Below, piece by piece: positions 50,254 to 59,187 of a DNA stretch of 64,000 nt. The stretch is taken from contig JADKHW010000002.1 of assembly GCA_016721565.1 (NCBI GenBank), positions 286,692 through 350,691 on the forward strand. Reading direction: 5' to 3'. Both the position numbers and the translations under genes were made by a program. Numbering within the stretch: position 1 is the stretch's first letter; the number at the start of each line of letters is the position of its first letter. Source of the DNA: a bacterium (lineage in GTDB: Bacteria > Electryoneota > RPQS01). A model generated the notes under the pieces. That model was not told the origin of the DNA, did not search any database, and saw only the letters and a program-made list of their open reading frames with translations.

Positions 50254-53073
50254 GTGAATACTTTTCTCAGAAAGCTTTTTGATGTTCGACCGGGCGAAGA
50301 GATCCGGACGGCTTTGATGTTTGCCTACAGTTTTCTGGTGATCGCTTCTTTGACAATTGTGAAACCTGTCAGAACGTCGCTGCTCTTGACAAAGCAAGGG
50401 CCTGAAACGCTGCCATATGTATTCTTGCTTATCGCCTTTGTTACGCCTCTGTTTGTTGTTTTATACAATATGGCATCCAAGCGCATTCGCTTGAATCGAC
50501 TGATTGCGGCAACCACAATCGCTTCTATCTCTTCTTTGTTATTGATTTGGTTCCTCTTGTCGATCGGGTACCACGCCGTGTGGTTCATTTATGCGTTCTA
50601 CGTTTGGGTTACCATCTATGGACTGATAACCACGACGCAGTTTTGGTTGTTGGCCAACTATGTCTTCAATGCGCGCGAGGCCAAACGATTGTTTAGTGTC
50701 ATCGGATCGGGAGCGATTGCAGGCGGAATTCTTGGTGGGTACCTAACGTCTGCTTTAGCCCCCACGCTTCACACTACGGGAATGCTACATTTTTGTTATG
50801 TGTTCCTCGCAATTTGTCTTGTGTTGCAGTATCTGATTTGGATGCGCAGTGCGCGCGCGACGTATGGTGAACGATTGCGACGGCAAGAGCGGCAGAGATC
50901 CCTGCAAGAGGATCCAAGTCCCTGGGGCTTACTGTTTCAATCACGGCTCGTTGTTTACATCGCGGCGATTGTCGGGATTGGCGTGGTCGTTGGCACACTC
51001 ATCGACTATCAGTTTAGTGTGATGGCTTCAGAGAGTATCAGCGATTCGGATGAGATGACGGCCTTTTTCGGCTTCTGGATGTCAAATCTGAGTATCGCTT
51101 CGTTCTTTATTCAGATTCTTGCGACAAGTCGCATACTGAAGTCATTTGGTGTAAACACAGCATTGATGTTCTTGCCGTTCGCGATCATTGTGGGTGCAAG
51201 TACTGTCATGTTCTTCCCGACATTATGGGCGGCCTCAGCGCTCAAGGTTGGCGAAGGTGGGCTTAAACAGTCGCTTCACAAGGCTGGACTTGAGTTACTA
51301 TGTTTACCCGTACCCATGAAGCTGAAGAATCGAGTGAAGGTATTGATCGACGTTGCTATCGACAACCTTGCGACTGGACTTGCGGGCGCGGTCATATTAG
51401 TACTCCTAATTTTCGATTTTACAGGTGTACGCGAGCTGAGTGCGGTGATCTTCTCTTTGTCGGTTATTTGGATCTATCTGGTCTATCGTGCACGAGCGGA
51501 CTACCTAAACGCATTTCGTCAAGCAATTAGCAAGCGAGCTATCCAGCCAGAAGATATTTCGTACGAGATTTACTCATCTATGCGGGCCGATCATTTGATC
51601 GGACTGCTAGACAGCAATAACGAAAAACAGCTTCTGATGGCGCTGGGTTACCTTGAAAATATGGGGGACAAGCGGCTCGCTTCGCATTTGGTGCGGTTGG
51701 CTGATAATTCGTCAAGCGGAGTGCTCAGAAGTGTTTACAGAATCGCCAGATCGAGTCCGTCCGTTGACCTGACGGCGCAGGCATATAGCCACTTGGCGCA
51801 TGGGCAGGCGGAAGTTCGCGTTGCTGCAACAAGATATCTCGTTCGCCGCTCTAATAGCAAAAAGGAGTTGATCAGCGGGTTCTTAGCCAGCTCTGATGTC
51901 CGGCTGAGATCTGCAGCAATCGTTTCGGCGGCTAAGGAATGGGTATCGGACAACGAGTTTCGTGCTTCTGTCGATCTAAAAATGTTGTTTGGCGAATTTT
52001 GTGCTATGGTGGAGACCGATTCATACTCGCATGAGATCGGATTGGCTATGGCAGAGGCTTTAAGCATCGCCCCGCAGATTGAACTGAGTCGCTGTATCGA
52101 AGTGCTGCTGCAATCGGAATCGCATGTAGTCGCTTCTCACGCTGCTCTTAGTGCTGGTAGAACTCGAGACGAACGATTCGTTGATCTCTTAATTTTGCAA
52201 CTTGAGAACAAATACCGAAGAAAGAGCATTCGTGAGGCGCTTTCCGAATATGGCGAGCCGATTACCGATAGGTTATCAGCAATCCTGTGCAATAATGAAG
52301 TAAGCTACAGAATTCGTTTCGAAATTCCCAGAGTTTTGTCCATGATTGGGACGCAGAAGTGTTTTTTGCTTCTGTCCGACAGCTTAGGTTTGAAGAACGT
52401 AAAACTGCGTTACGAGGTAATCCGCGCGCTCAACAGAATGCGGACTCGTGATGATAGCCTTAAAGTTAAGTCGAAAAAACTCGACCGGGTGATTTGGGCA
52501 GAGATTCAAAGTTACTATGACCTAGTCTCTGTTCTGAACTGCGTCGAGGGTAATCATGCTATCGAGCAGACACCAAGCACGGGCGGCCAAGAGTTTGTCG
52601 CGCGCAAGCTTCTGATTCGTGCATTGATTGAGAAGTTGACGGATAACTTGGAGCGAATTTTCAGACTGCTTGGCCTAAAGCACTCGCCCAAAGACATGTA
52701 TCACGCGTATCTTGGCGTGACAAGCGACGCATCCGATCAGAGGGCCAACGCGATTGAGCTGCTTGAGCTGGTGCTGAAGCCTGGGATGAAGTCGGCACTC
52801 ATTCCGATTGCAGAATGTGCGAGCCGCAAGGAGCTTGTCGAGTTTGGCTCAAGCCTATTCGGACTAAAAATTGCGTCCGAGACTGCGGGATTGAATGCCT
52901 TGCTCGGTGGAGACGATGACTGGCTGCGGACAACAGCACTATATTTGCGCTGGTTCAAGGAGCCAGATTCCGAGAGCCATGATTATACGACATTCGAATC
53001 CCATGAGAATTTGATTGTTCGCGAGACGGCTGTGCGCGTTAAGCAACGTGTTCTTCCATCAACAGTAGCCTAA
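50254..53073 (+). CDS. ATP/ADP translocase (NTT) family transporter 2 fused to a HEAT-repeat tail
   Basis: The 939-residue protein starts at GTG 50254. Residues 1-430 are a second NTT/TLC transporter domain: MFAYSFLVIASLTIVKPVRT, LFSVIGSGAIAGGILGGYL, LKVGEGGLKQSLHKAGLELL and LPVPMKLKNRVKVLIDVAID. Residues 450-935 are soluble, made of repeating helix pairs such as LLMALGYLENMGDKRLASHL, AEVRVAATRYLVRRSNSKKE and DVRLRSAAIVSAAKEW, typical of HEAT/armadillo repeats for protein binding. The gene is intact and is followed 11 bases later by a cyclic-nucleotide-binding-domain protein. Confidence 0.85.
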   Translation: MNTFLRKLFDVRPGEEIRTALMFAYSFLVIASLTIVKPVRTSLLLTKQGPETLPYVFLLIAFVTPLFVVLYNMASKRIRLNRLIAATTIASISSLLLIWFLLSIGYHAVWFIYAFYVWVTIYGLITTTQFWLLANYVFNAREAKRLFSVIGSGAIAGGILGGYLTSALAPTLHTTGMLHFCYVFLAICLVLQYLIWMRSARATYGERLRRQERQRSLQEDPSPWGLLFQSRLVVYIAAIVGIGVVVGTLIDYQFSVMASESISDSDEMTAFFGFWMSNLSIASFFIQILATSRILKSFGVNTALMFLPFAIIVGASTVMFFPTLWAASALKVGEGGLKQSLHKAGLELLCLPVPMKLKNRVKVLIDVAIDNLATGLAGAVILVLLIFDFTGVRELSAVIFSLSVIWIYLVYRARADYLNAFRQAISKRAIQPEDISYEIYSSMRADHLIGLLDSNNEKQLLMALGYLENMGDKRLASHLVRLADNSSSGVLRSVYRIARSSPSVDLTAQAYSHLAHGQAEVRVAATRYLVRRSNSKKELISGFLASSDVRLRSAAIVSAAKEWVSDNEFRASVDLKMLFGEFCAMVETDSYSHEIGLAMAEALSIAPQIELSRCIEVLLQSESHVVASHAALSAGRTRDERFVDLLILQLENKYRRKSIREALSEYGEPITDRLSAILCNNEVSYRIRFEIPRVLSMIGTQKCFLLLSDSLGLKNVKLRYEVIRALNRMRTRDDSLKVKSKKLDRVIWAEIQSYYDLVSVLNCVEGNHAIEQTPSTGGQEFVARKLLIRALIEKLTDNLERIFRLLGLKHSPKDMYHAYLGVTSDASDQRANAIELLELVLKPGMKSALIPIAECASRKELVEFGSSLFGLKIASETAGLNALLGGDDDWLRTTALYLRWFKEPDSESHDYTTFESHENLIVRETAVRVKQRVLPSTVA

Positions 53074-53084
53074 GACGCTGAGCC

Positions 53085-53498
53085 ATGCTGACAACAGTCG
53101 AAAAGGTAATTTTCTTGCAGGACGTTGACGTTTTTGCAAAGATACCGCTTGAAGACTTGGCTTATATCGCCATGATCGCGGATGAAGTGTCCGCCGAAGC
53201 TGGGCGAGTCATCTACTCAGAGGGCGACGTCTCCGACTCAATGTATCTTGTTCTCGACGGTAGCATACGATTGCATCGTGGTGGTGTCGAAGTCATGGTA
53301 GCCAAACCGAGAGACGTATTCGGAACGTGGGCGCTCTTTGACAATGAGACCAGAATCGTAACGGCTACTTCTGTTGAAGAGAGTAGTTTGCTGAGAGTAG
53401 ATAAAGAAGATTTCTTAGACCTGCTATCAGATCACTCTAAGATTACCGAAGGTGTTCTGAAAGTACTTGCCGCAAAACTTCGCAATTTGGTTGGGTGA
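53085..53498 (+). CDS. Cyclic-nucleotide-binding-domain protein
   Basis: This single-domain protein of 137 residues has LQDVDVFAKIPLEDLAYIAM, AGRVIYSEGDVSDSMYLVLD, GSIRLHRGGVEVMVAKPRDV, FGTWALFDNETRIVTATSVE and LLRVDKEDFLDLL. This is the CRP/cNMP-binding fold. The phosphate-binding cassette is weak (FGTWALFDNETR, with Trp-Ala replacing the usual Gly-Glu), so it may not bind cAMP. There is no helix-turn-helix, so it is not a DNA-binding regulator. It probably interacts with the NTT-HEAT protein encoded before it. Confidence 0.83.
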   Translation: MLTTVEKVIFLQDVDVFAKIPLEDLAYIAMIADEVSAEAGRVIYSEGDVSDSMYLVLDGSIRLHRGGVEVMVAKPRDVFGTWALFDNETRIVTATSVEESSLLRVDKEDFLDLLSDHSKITEGVLKVLAAKLRNLVG

Positions 53499-53543
53499 GC
53501 GAAATGCATATCTATATAGAACAAGTTGAATAACGGAGAAGGT

Positions 53544-53918
53544 ATGTCAGAAAAGGTTAGTCCGCAAATAATTGTGCTCCTTGACGACGAGGAAATGGTT
53601 CTCATCAGTATTCGCTCGCTAATTGAGCTTGAGACTGATTATGCTTGCGTTCCGTTCAAATCAGCAAATGAGGCACTCGATTTTGTCGCGTCTTCAAACG
53701 ATATTAGCTTGGTGGTCTCAGACTACCTTATGCCGGAGATGGATGGTATTACATTTCTCGCGAAAGTGCGGCAGATGCGACCAGACATTCCTCGCATTCT
53801 GTTGACCGGCTATGCTGATAAAGAAAATGCGATAAAGGCTATAAACGAGGTGGGCCTGTTTCAGTACATTGAGAAACCTTGGGACAACAGCGACTTGTTG
53901 ATGATCTTTAGAAATTGA
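53544..53918 (+). CDS. Response regulator, receiver domain (in-frame TGA before a coiled-coil tail)
   Basis: ATG 53544 follows GGAGAAGGT. The receiver domain is complete: LLDDEEMVLISI (acidic pair), VVSDYLMPEMDGITFL (phospho-Asp), RILLTGYADKENAIKAI (Thr) and YIEKPWDNSDLLM (Lys-Pro). The ORF stops with TGA after FRN at 53916-53918, but the same frame continues LEKQQLMRKLQEKIDEINKA, YGDLDSLHREIVKAFV to TAG 54027-54029, a natural-looking coiled-coil end. The TGA is probably an altered Gly codon (GGA). There is no DNA-binding domain. The likely partner is the soluble kinase at 45.1 kb. Confidence 0.85.
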   Translation: MSEKVSPQIIVLLDDEEMVLISIRSLIELETDYACVPFKSANEALDFVASSNDISLVVSDYLMPEMDGITFLAKVRQMRPDIPRILLTGYADKENAIKAINEVGLFQYIEKPWDNSDLLMIFRN

Positions 53919-54029
53919 CTTGAGAAACAACAGCTAATGCGAAAGCTTCAAGAGAAGATTGACGAAATTAACAAAGCGTACGGCGATCTAGACTCTCTTC
54001 ATCGTGAAATCGTGAAGGCATTTGTTTAG

Positions 54030-54510
54030 CTCAATCAGATTAATATCCTAGCAACTTTTCGCCATATGCCACATGCTAGCTGCGACTCCAGTTGCTTGCG
54101 CTTGTTCTGATAATGTGCTAAATCCTCGTGGTCTGATTGTTAGATATTCAACTTTAAAATTGCATAAGATCAACACGACGCTCTTAGCAATACGTTGTTT
54201 TGTTTAGGTCTTAAAGTATGTATTGGGGGAGCCCAGACGAAAGTTCGATTCACTGCGCACGAGTGAGATTGCAAATTTCATTCGCTTGCTGTTCGCACGC
54301 TAGGCGAGTTTGCGCAATGAGCTCAATAAATCATACGGTCTAGCTCCTAGCATTCACTTGGAAAGGTTAGTGTCGCATGTAGAGATGGAACGGTATTAAC
54401 TTGGCTAATTTTAATTCAAAAATTGTCCAAATCAAATATTTACAAAGATGTAAACATAAGCCTGTCACGCCAGAGATCGAGGACTCGAGTCCAATCGGCC
54501 CCGCTAAAAA
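54030..54510. other. Gap after the cassette, nothing recognised
   Basis: AT-rich with no ORF of protein-like composition. I see no repeats apart from the hairpin that follows. Confidence 0.4.
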
Positions 54511-54540
54511 CAAGGGTTTACCAGAAATGGTAAACCCTTG
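54511..54540. terminator. Terminator-like hairpin, fourth of the GGGTTTACC family
   Basis: A perfect 13-bp stem CAAGGGTTTACCA / TGGTAAACCCTTG with GAAA loop. It stands about 480 bases beyond the response regulator, between convergent genes. Confidence 0.65.
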
Positions 54541-54752
54541 TGATTTTTACTCGGTCTTAATCGTGCCTCGTTCTAGACCGAGGTTTCGTAGTTGGGAACA
54601 TACTCATACTTGTACCATGGTGATTCCTTTGATTTTCCGGCTCGAAATTCAGATAGTTAAAAACTTCCCTCACTATCACGGATAGGCATGCGCCAACTAA
54701 CGTTACCTTTCTAAGGGGATAGTGTAATTGTAACCGAGCGCTTTATATAAAA

Positions 54753-54786
54753 CAGGGGTCGACTCAGATTGATGAGTCGACCCCTG
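54753..54786 (-). terminator. Terminator of the T9SS-secreted protein gene
   Basis: A perfect 14-bp stem CAGGGGTCGACTCA / TGAGTCGACCCCTG with a 6-base loop. On the minus strand it is followed by TTTTATATAAAG, and it lies 24 bases past the stop at 54810. Confidence 0.75.
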
Positions 54787-54809
54787 GCGCTGTTTCCTGC
54801 CAATAGAAG

Positions 54810-55712
54810 TTAGCGAATCAGGACGATTCGCTTCACTTCGTTCATTTTTCCAACTACGTTTGCTTCAATGAAGTACATACCACTTGACAGCAAGCTGGCA
54901 TCAAACTTCACATCGTGATATCCCGCCTCAACCCTGCCGTCAATGAGTGTCATCACTTGCTCACCCAGGGTATTGTAAACGAGCATCTTCATGTCAGCGG
55001 CTTCGGGAATACCAAAACGGATTGTCGTTGTGGGGTTAAACGGATTCGGATATGAACTAACTATCGAGTACTCAGTGGGAAGCGCGGAATTATCGCTACC
55101 CGCTGATAGAGAACTCAATGTTGCAACGAGATGTACGATCACTTGTGCGTCGGACGAATAGTTGAATGTGATCGTGTGGTCCTCGTTGATATCAAACGTT
55201 TGACCGTTCACGGTAGCCGTAAGGTGAAATCCTTCTGGCATGTCGTATTGCCCAAGGGCTTCAAGATCAAACGTCATAGACACTGTGCCGCTTTCAGAAG
55301 CGTTGATGATGAAGTCCCATGAGTCGGTAACCTGATCATCGGCAAACGGTGCACGGATATCCGTCACAAAGAACCGTCCGAATGGAGAATCCCACGAGTC
55401 GCCGTCCACCCTTGCGCGCACGAAATTCCCTGAGGGCGGTAGCGGCGGTTCGGTGACATCAACTCCGTTATCCCAGCCTGCCGTCGCACCGTTTCGACAT
55501 CCGAAACCCGAGAGGGAGTTATGCATCGTGCCGAGCGACATCGTAATCGGAACCATCCAGTCACCGGTGAATTCGTCGAGTCTGTTGTAAGGATGGTCTG
55601 ATGAGCCGGGCATCCCATCAACTGCACTCGAGTCGCGACGAGCGCGCATCTTAAGTGTACCTGTATATGTGCTGCCAGTAGCTAACAGGTAACCCTTGCC
55701 GGCACTAAGTCC
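54810..55712 (-). CDS. T9SS-secreted protein, C-terminal part with type A sorting domain
   Basis: This is the end of the gene starting at 58687. It has KGYLLATGSTYTGTLKMRAR and a beta-sandwich region (WDSPFGRFFVTDIRAPFADD). The last 80 residues are a textbook T9SS type A sorting domain: SSYPNPFNPTTTIRFGIPEA, KMLVYNTLGEQVMTLIDG, GYHDVKFDASLLSSGMYFIE and a basic C-terminal strand KRIVLIR. This directs secretion through type IX and is the best marker of FCB-group origin in this window. The frame is entered near 55712 after an indel. Confidence 0.85.
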   Translation of the reverse strand, partial: GLSAGKGYLLATGSTYTGTLKMRARRDSSAVDGMPGSSDHPYNRLDEFTGDWMVPITMSLGTMHNSLSGFGCRNGATAGWDNGVDVTEPPLPPSGNFVRARVDGDSWDSPFGRFFVTDIRAPFADDQVTDSWDFIINASESGTVSMTFDLEALGQYDMPEGFHLTATVNGQTFDINEDHTITFNYSSDAQVIVHLVATLSSLSAGSDNSALPTEYSIVSSYPNPFNPTTTIRFGIPEAADMKMLVYNTLGEQVMTLIDGRVEAGYHDVKFDASLLSSGMYFIEANVVGKMNEVKRIVLIR

Positions 55713-57301
55713 GCTGACCCTAAAACTGTCGTAGTGAAATCTCCAGCAGAGTTATCAAATGCCACGAATGAGGTTGGGTCGATCCAGATGCTTGCGTCGC
55801 CGCCTTTGTCCGCTGTCGTAGTTGCTTCGGTCCATGTATAGGCTGTGGTAAAATTGTCCACAGAAAACAGCCAGTCGTCAGCCTGTAGGTGATTGCCGCC
55901 AAGATCTTGGTTTCGCACCGAAACGCCGACCAAGTTTGGTCCGCCCGGGTCGAGCGTGAGATCCGTGTTCGCTGTCTCTGAGGCGATCGTGCCTTTTACA
56001 GTTCCCAATCCGGCGTTACCGGCTGCGGTAGTATTGTCCTCATAGAGCGACATAAAGTAACCTTTACCAATCACCATTGACGACGGTTGAGTATAACCTT
56101 CATCTAACGAGTAGCTGAACACGTTGAAACCGCCCGCGATACCGCTATCGTTGCCCGTATGGGTGACAAAAACATTGGCCGGCAATGGGTCAACCGGTGT
56201 CAAGGGTAGTGACAGAAGGCACCAGCCCGCAAGATAATCACCGGTGAAGTCAAATTCGTCAGGTACGAGCTTGAAGCAGACGAACGTCGTATCAATATTT
56301 CCAGACCAGTCTTCAGTAATGAACCGAAGCTGTGCCAAGTTCAAAATCGCATTCGGACTTCCAGAGAAGAGGGCCCAATCATCGGCGTAAGGTACCCAGT
56401 CGAATGTCAAGTTGGCATTCGCGATGCCGTTGGTCGGGTCATCCGGCGTTGCTGGCACGACAGGCATATTGCTTAACGTCGTGAAATTCTGACGCGGGAA
56501 GTTTGGAGCAGGGCCTGTTGAATCCGGCATTGGTGAGAAAGCAATCGTCGTCTTGCGAACCGGACATGAGTTGTCAACCGAAACCGAAAGAGTCACGTTG
56601 CCGTTACGAGAAATTTCTGACGTGCTGTCTGCAACTGGGAATACAGGGGTTACGACTGGAGCAGTGACGTCGCCCATCAATACGGCAAAGTCCTTGGTTT
56701 CCGGCGAGCCGGTTGATCCAGTTGCAAGATATTTGTATTCGTTGTCGGCATCGGTCGCACCGAGCAAGTTTTGATAGTCCGTTCCATTCCAGAATGCAAC
56801 CGGCCAATCCAAGCTGTTGTTCGTCGTGACGTCAAATGTGCAGGTTACCGTGTCGCTCTGGTCTGTCTTCGCCTGAATTCTGAACACATAGGCGCTCGAA
56901 TCGAGATTCTTGCCGGTATAGGAGCGAAAATCCGATGAAAGTTTACGGCGGAATCCGGAGAAACTGCTCTCGTAGAAATACGTCTGAATGTAGTTGTTTC
57001 CAAGTTGTGGAGGTTCTGGAACGTCGTAGGTATCAAACGTATCCGTAGCGCTCGCATCGAACCCAGCGGTATTTGTGTTGTCAACATATGGAGGCACCGA
57101 TTCAACATCGCTGTCCAACGTGATGTAGAAAGGATCAAGCGGAGTAAAAAATCTCCAGCCGTTGGGGGATTGTGTACACGATCTCTCGTAGCCAGTGCCG
57201 TCCTGCGCTTTTACTTTCCAATAGTACGTCGTTTCGAGTTGCAGATCGGAAGCAATTGTGTACGTGTTCGTAGCAATATTGAGACGACTGTCGGCGAAGA
57301 A
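55682..57301 (-). CDS. T9SS-secreted protein, middle part
   Basis: From about 57301 the frame reads FADSRLNIATNTYTIASDLQ, LETTYYWKVKAQDGTGYERS, the second half of a fibronectin-III-type domain, then a long beta-rich region with Ig-like pieces (NGNVTLSVSVDNSCPVRKTT) and DDWALFSGSPNAILNLAQLR. The ORF's first start codon is TTG 57118, but coding clearly extends upstream. Near 55712 it shifts into the C-terminal part. Confidence 0.75.
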   Translation of the reverse strand, partial: FFADSRLNIATNTYTIASDLQLETTYYWKVKAQDGTGYERSCTQSPNGWRFFTPLDPFYITLDSDVESVPPYVDNTNTAGFDASATDTFDTYDVPEPPQLGNNYIQTYFYESSFSGFRRKLSSDFRSYTGKNLDSSAYVFRIQAKTDQSDTVTCTFDVTTNNSLDWPVAFWNGTDYQNLLGATDADNEYKYLATGSTGSPETKDFAVLMGDVTAPVVTPVFPVADSTSEISRNGNVTLSVSVDNSCPVRKTTIAFSPMPDSTGPAPNFPRQNFTTLSNMPVVPATPDDPTNGIANANLTFDWVPYADDWALFSGSPNAILNLAQLRFITEDWSGNIDTTFVCFKLVPDEFDFTGDYLAGWCLLSLPLTPVDPLPANVFVTHTGNDSGIAGGFNVFSYSLDEGYTQPSSMVIGKGYFMSLYEDNTTAAGNAGLGTVKGTIASETANTDLTLDPGGPNLVGVSVRNQDLGGNHLQADDWLFSVDNFTTAYTWTEATTTADKGGDASIWIDPTSFVAFDNSAGDFTTTVLGSADLVPARVTC

Positions 57302-57702
57302 AATTCGAGTTTGTGGAATATGTCAGTTCATAGTGAACAGTGTATCCCAACAAGGTATCCTGTGATGCTTCCCATGTCAAAGTCGGGGTCGCGGTTGCCA
57401 CTCGACTGCTGTCCGTAGGCGTTAACAAATTGAATGCGGTTGGATTTGCGTTCGATTGGAGTTGTGGTACGTTGAACAGCCAATAGACAGCGGCTTATTG
57501 ACGATGACGCATCGTTTCCAGCTCCGGCAACAAGGATCGTTGAGTCAGATTGAACTTTCGCATAGTTTCCGATATCGCCTGTTCGACCTGAATCGCATGA
57601 AATTCGACCAGTCAGTGACAAAGGCCGTCCCATTGTTCTGGATTTCCGGTGAGAAAGAGATCGTTTCCTTTGCGGCCAGTCACAACGATGTTCCGTTTGC
57701 CA
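57302..57702 (-). pseudogene. Frame-scrambled linker of the T9SS-secreted protein
   Basis: Coding sequence continues but switches frame at least three times: KRNIVVTGRKGNDLFLTGNP, NNGTAFVTDWSNF, GRTGDIGNYAKVQSDSTILV and then PQLQSNANPTAFNLLTPTDS, SRVATATPTLTWEASQDTLL. Together these are the end of the N-terminal repeat region and the start of the fibronectin-III domain. Confidence 0.6.
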
Positions 57703-58687
57703 TTAAATCGGCATCATAGAACTCGACATCGGTGTCGGTAGTGGTGAAACCATAACCTGTCACCAATGTGCCAGTTGTCGCAGAGATTCTTCCAAGATAA
57801 CCTCTACGTCCCGTTCCAGTCCCACTTGAACCCACCAGGATGAGATTTCCGCTTGCGTCCTTCAGAATGTCACGGATAACATCATCGTTACCGGTACCTG
57901 CTGCACCTGAGAGAGTAAAGCCCGCAACTGAAGAGCCATCCGATATTTTGATCAGCCTAACATAGAAATCGTTATTTGTGCCTGATTTCGTGCGTCCACT
58001 AATTGCAATTGTTGAGTCGGTAACTTGACAGATAGAGTAGGCTTCATCTTCGTTGGCAGTTCCGATCATGACGGTTTGGTCCGCAGTGATGGTCGCTCCG
58101 CTGACAGTTGCACGAACGTAGAACATATCTCCGGCACCTGCGTTGCCGGCCTGAGTAGAAAATCCAACCATGGCCAACTTACCGTTGTACAGCGAACCAG
58201 TTAGCTCAACGATACTATTGAACCGAGTTAACGTGCTGGCCGAGCCGATGCTTTGCAAATTGGCAACCGCTGCGCCAGTGGAAGACCGGACAAAAATCGA
58301 GCCGCGAGTTTCAGTTCCGCTGATTGTCTTCAATCCGACCAGCGCGTAATTTCCAGTACTGAGCAGGCGACCGCCATTAATGTCGAAGTTCAACAGAGTA
58401 CCGTCGGAGAACGTCGTTGCCGTTGTTACGCCTGTGGAAGGAACAAGGCTGAAGAACGCTCCTGCTCTCTGAGTCAGAATCACACTTTGCCCAACGAAAT
58501 TGTAGCTGTTAGAATTGACTTTGCTTCCAAACACAGAAGCCTGTTTGGTACCGGCAGCGCCGTGCAAGCGCGGCCAATTCGTTGCTACGGTTGGGGAAAC
58601 GCGATTGTCAGCTCTCGCAGTTCCAGCAGCAAACAACAGAAAAGACATTAGCACGAAAGCAAACGATTTCAGCGATTCCCTATGCAT
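57703..58687 (-). CDS. T9SS-secreted protein, N-terminal part
   Basis: ATG 58687 gives a signal peptide (MHRESLKSFAFVLMSFLLFA, then AGTARA). The following 320 residues are a repeating pattern such as NGKLAMVGFSTQAGNAGAGD, DSTIAISGRTKSGTNNDFYV and SGNLILVGSSGTGTGRRGYL, typical of a beta-propeller or delta-60-type repeat found in surface proteins. The frame is lost near 57703. The whole gene spans 54810-58687, about 1,290 residues. Function unknown. Confidence 0.78.
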
Positions 58688-58949
58688 TTTGACCTCTTTC
58701 AGTATTCGATTTGGGTGCCAATGGGTTAAGAGTTCCGCAATTGGCAGTGGGGTACGACAGGTGAATAGGATTTTAGTCATCTATACCTGCTCCTTCATTA
58801 TCGGCAAATCTATTTGATTTCATTAGAATTGCTTTACTGACATAGAAATCAACGATTTGCTGGATTTATCCAAAGATAAACTTTCTTCATTCGTGTGATA
58901 CTGGCACGTATTTGAACTATTGTGCCAAATGCGCTGGCTGAATTTAATG
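58688..58949. other. Gap between the T9SS gene and the duplicated operon
   Basis: AT-rich, with no gene or repeat recognised. It is presumed to carry the promoter of the T9SS gene. Confidence 0.35.
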
Positions 58950-59187
58950 ACCAGCACAGCCCCTGTTTGACGCAGGGGCTATTGTTTGCGCTTATCGCTG
59001 AGATGCCCAACTCACTGGGTGATAGGCACAGTCGTTGGAAGCACGAGCAGAGTGGGGCCTCTCATTTTTGATCTTAAGTTTTAGAAATCTTTATAAAACA
59101 ATGAAATAAGTATTCACGTATTTGTATTGGGAACTTGCAGACGGCATCTGCGTTGATTATATTACTATATCGTTATATGACCATATT

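Noticed and set aside
6961..53918. A non-standard genetic code or stop-codon readthrough (TAG at 6961, TGA at 53916)
   Set aside because: Other genes end normally at TAG and TGA in the right places, and the same region is full of single-base indels, so base errors or mutations are simpler.
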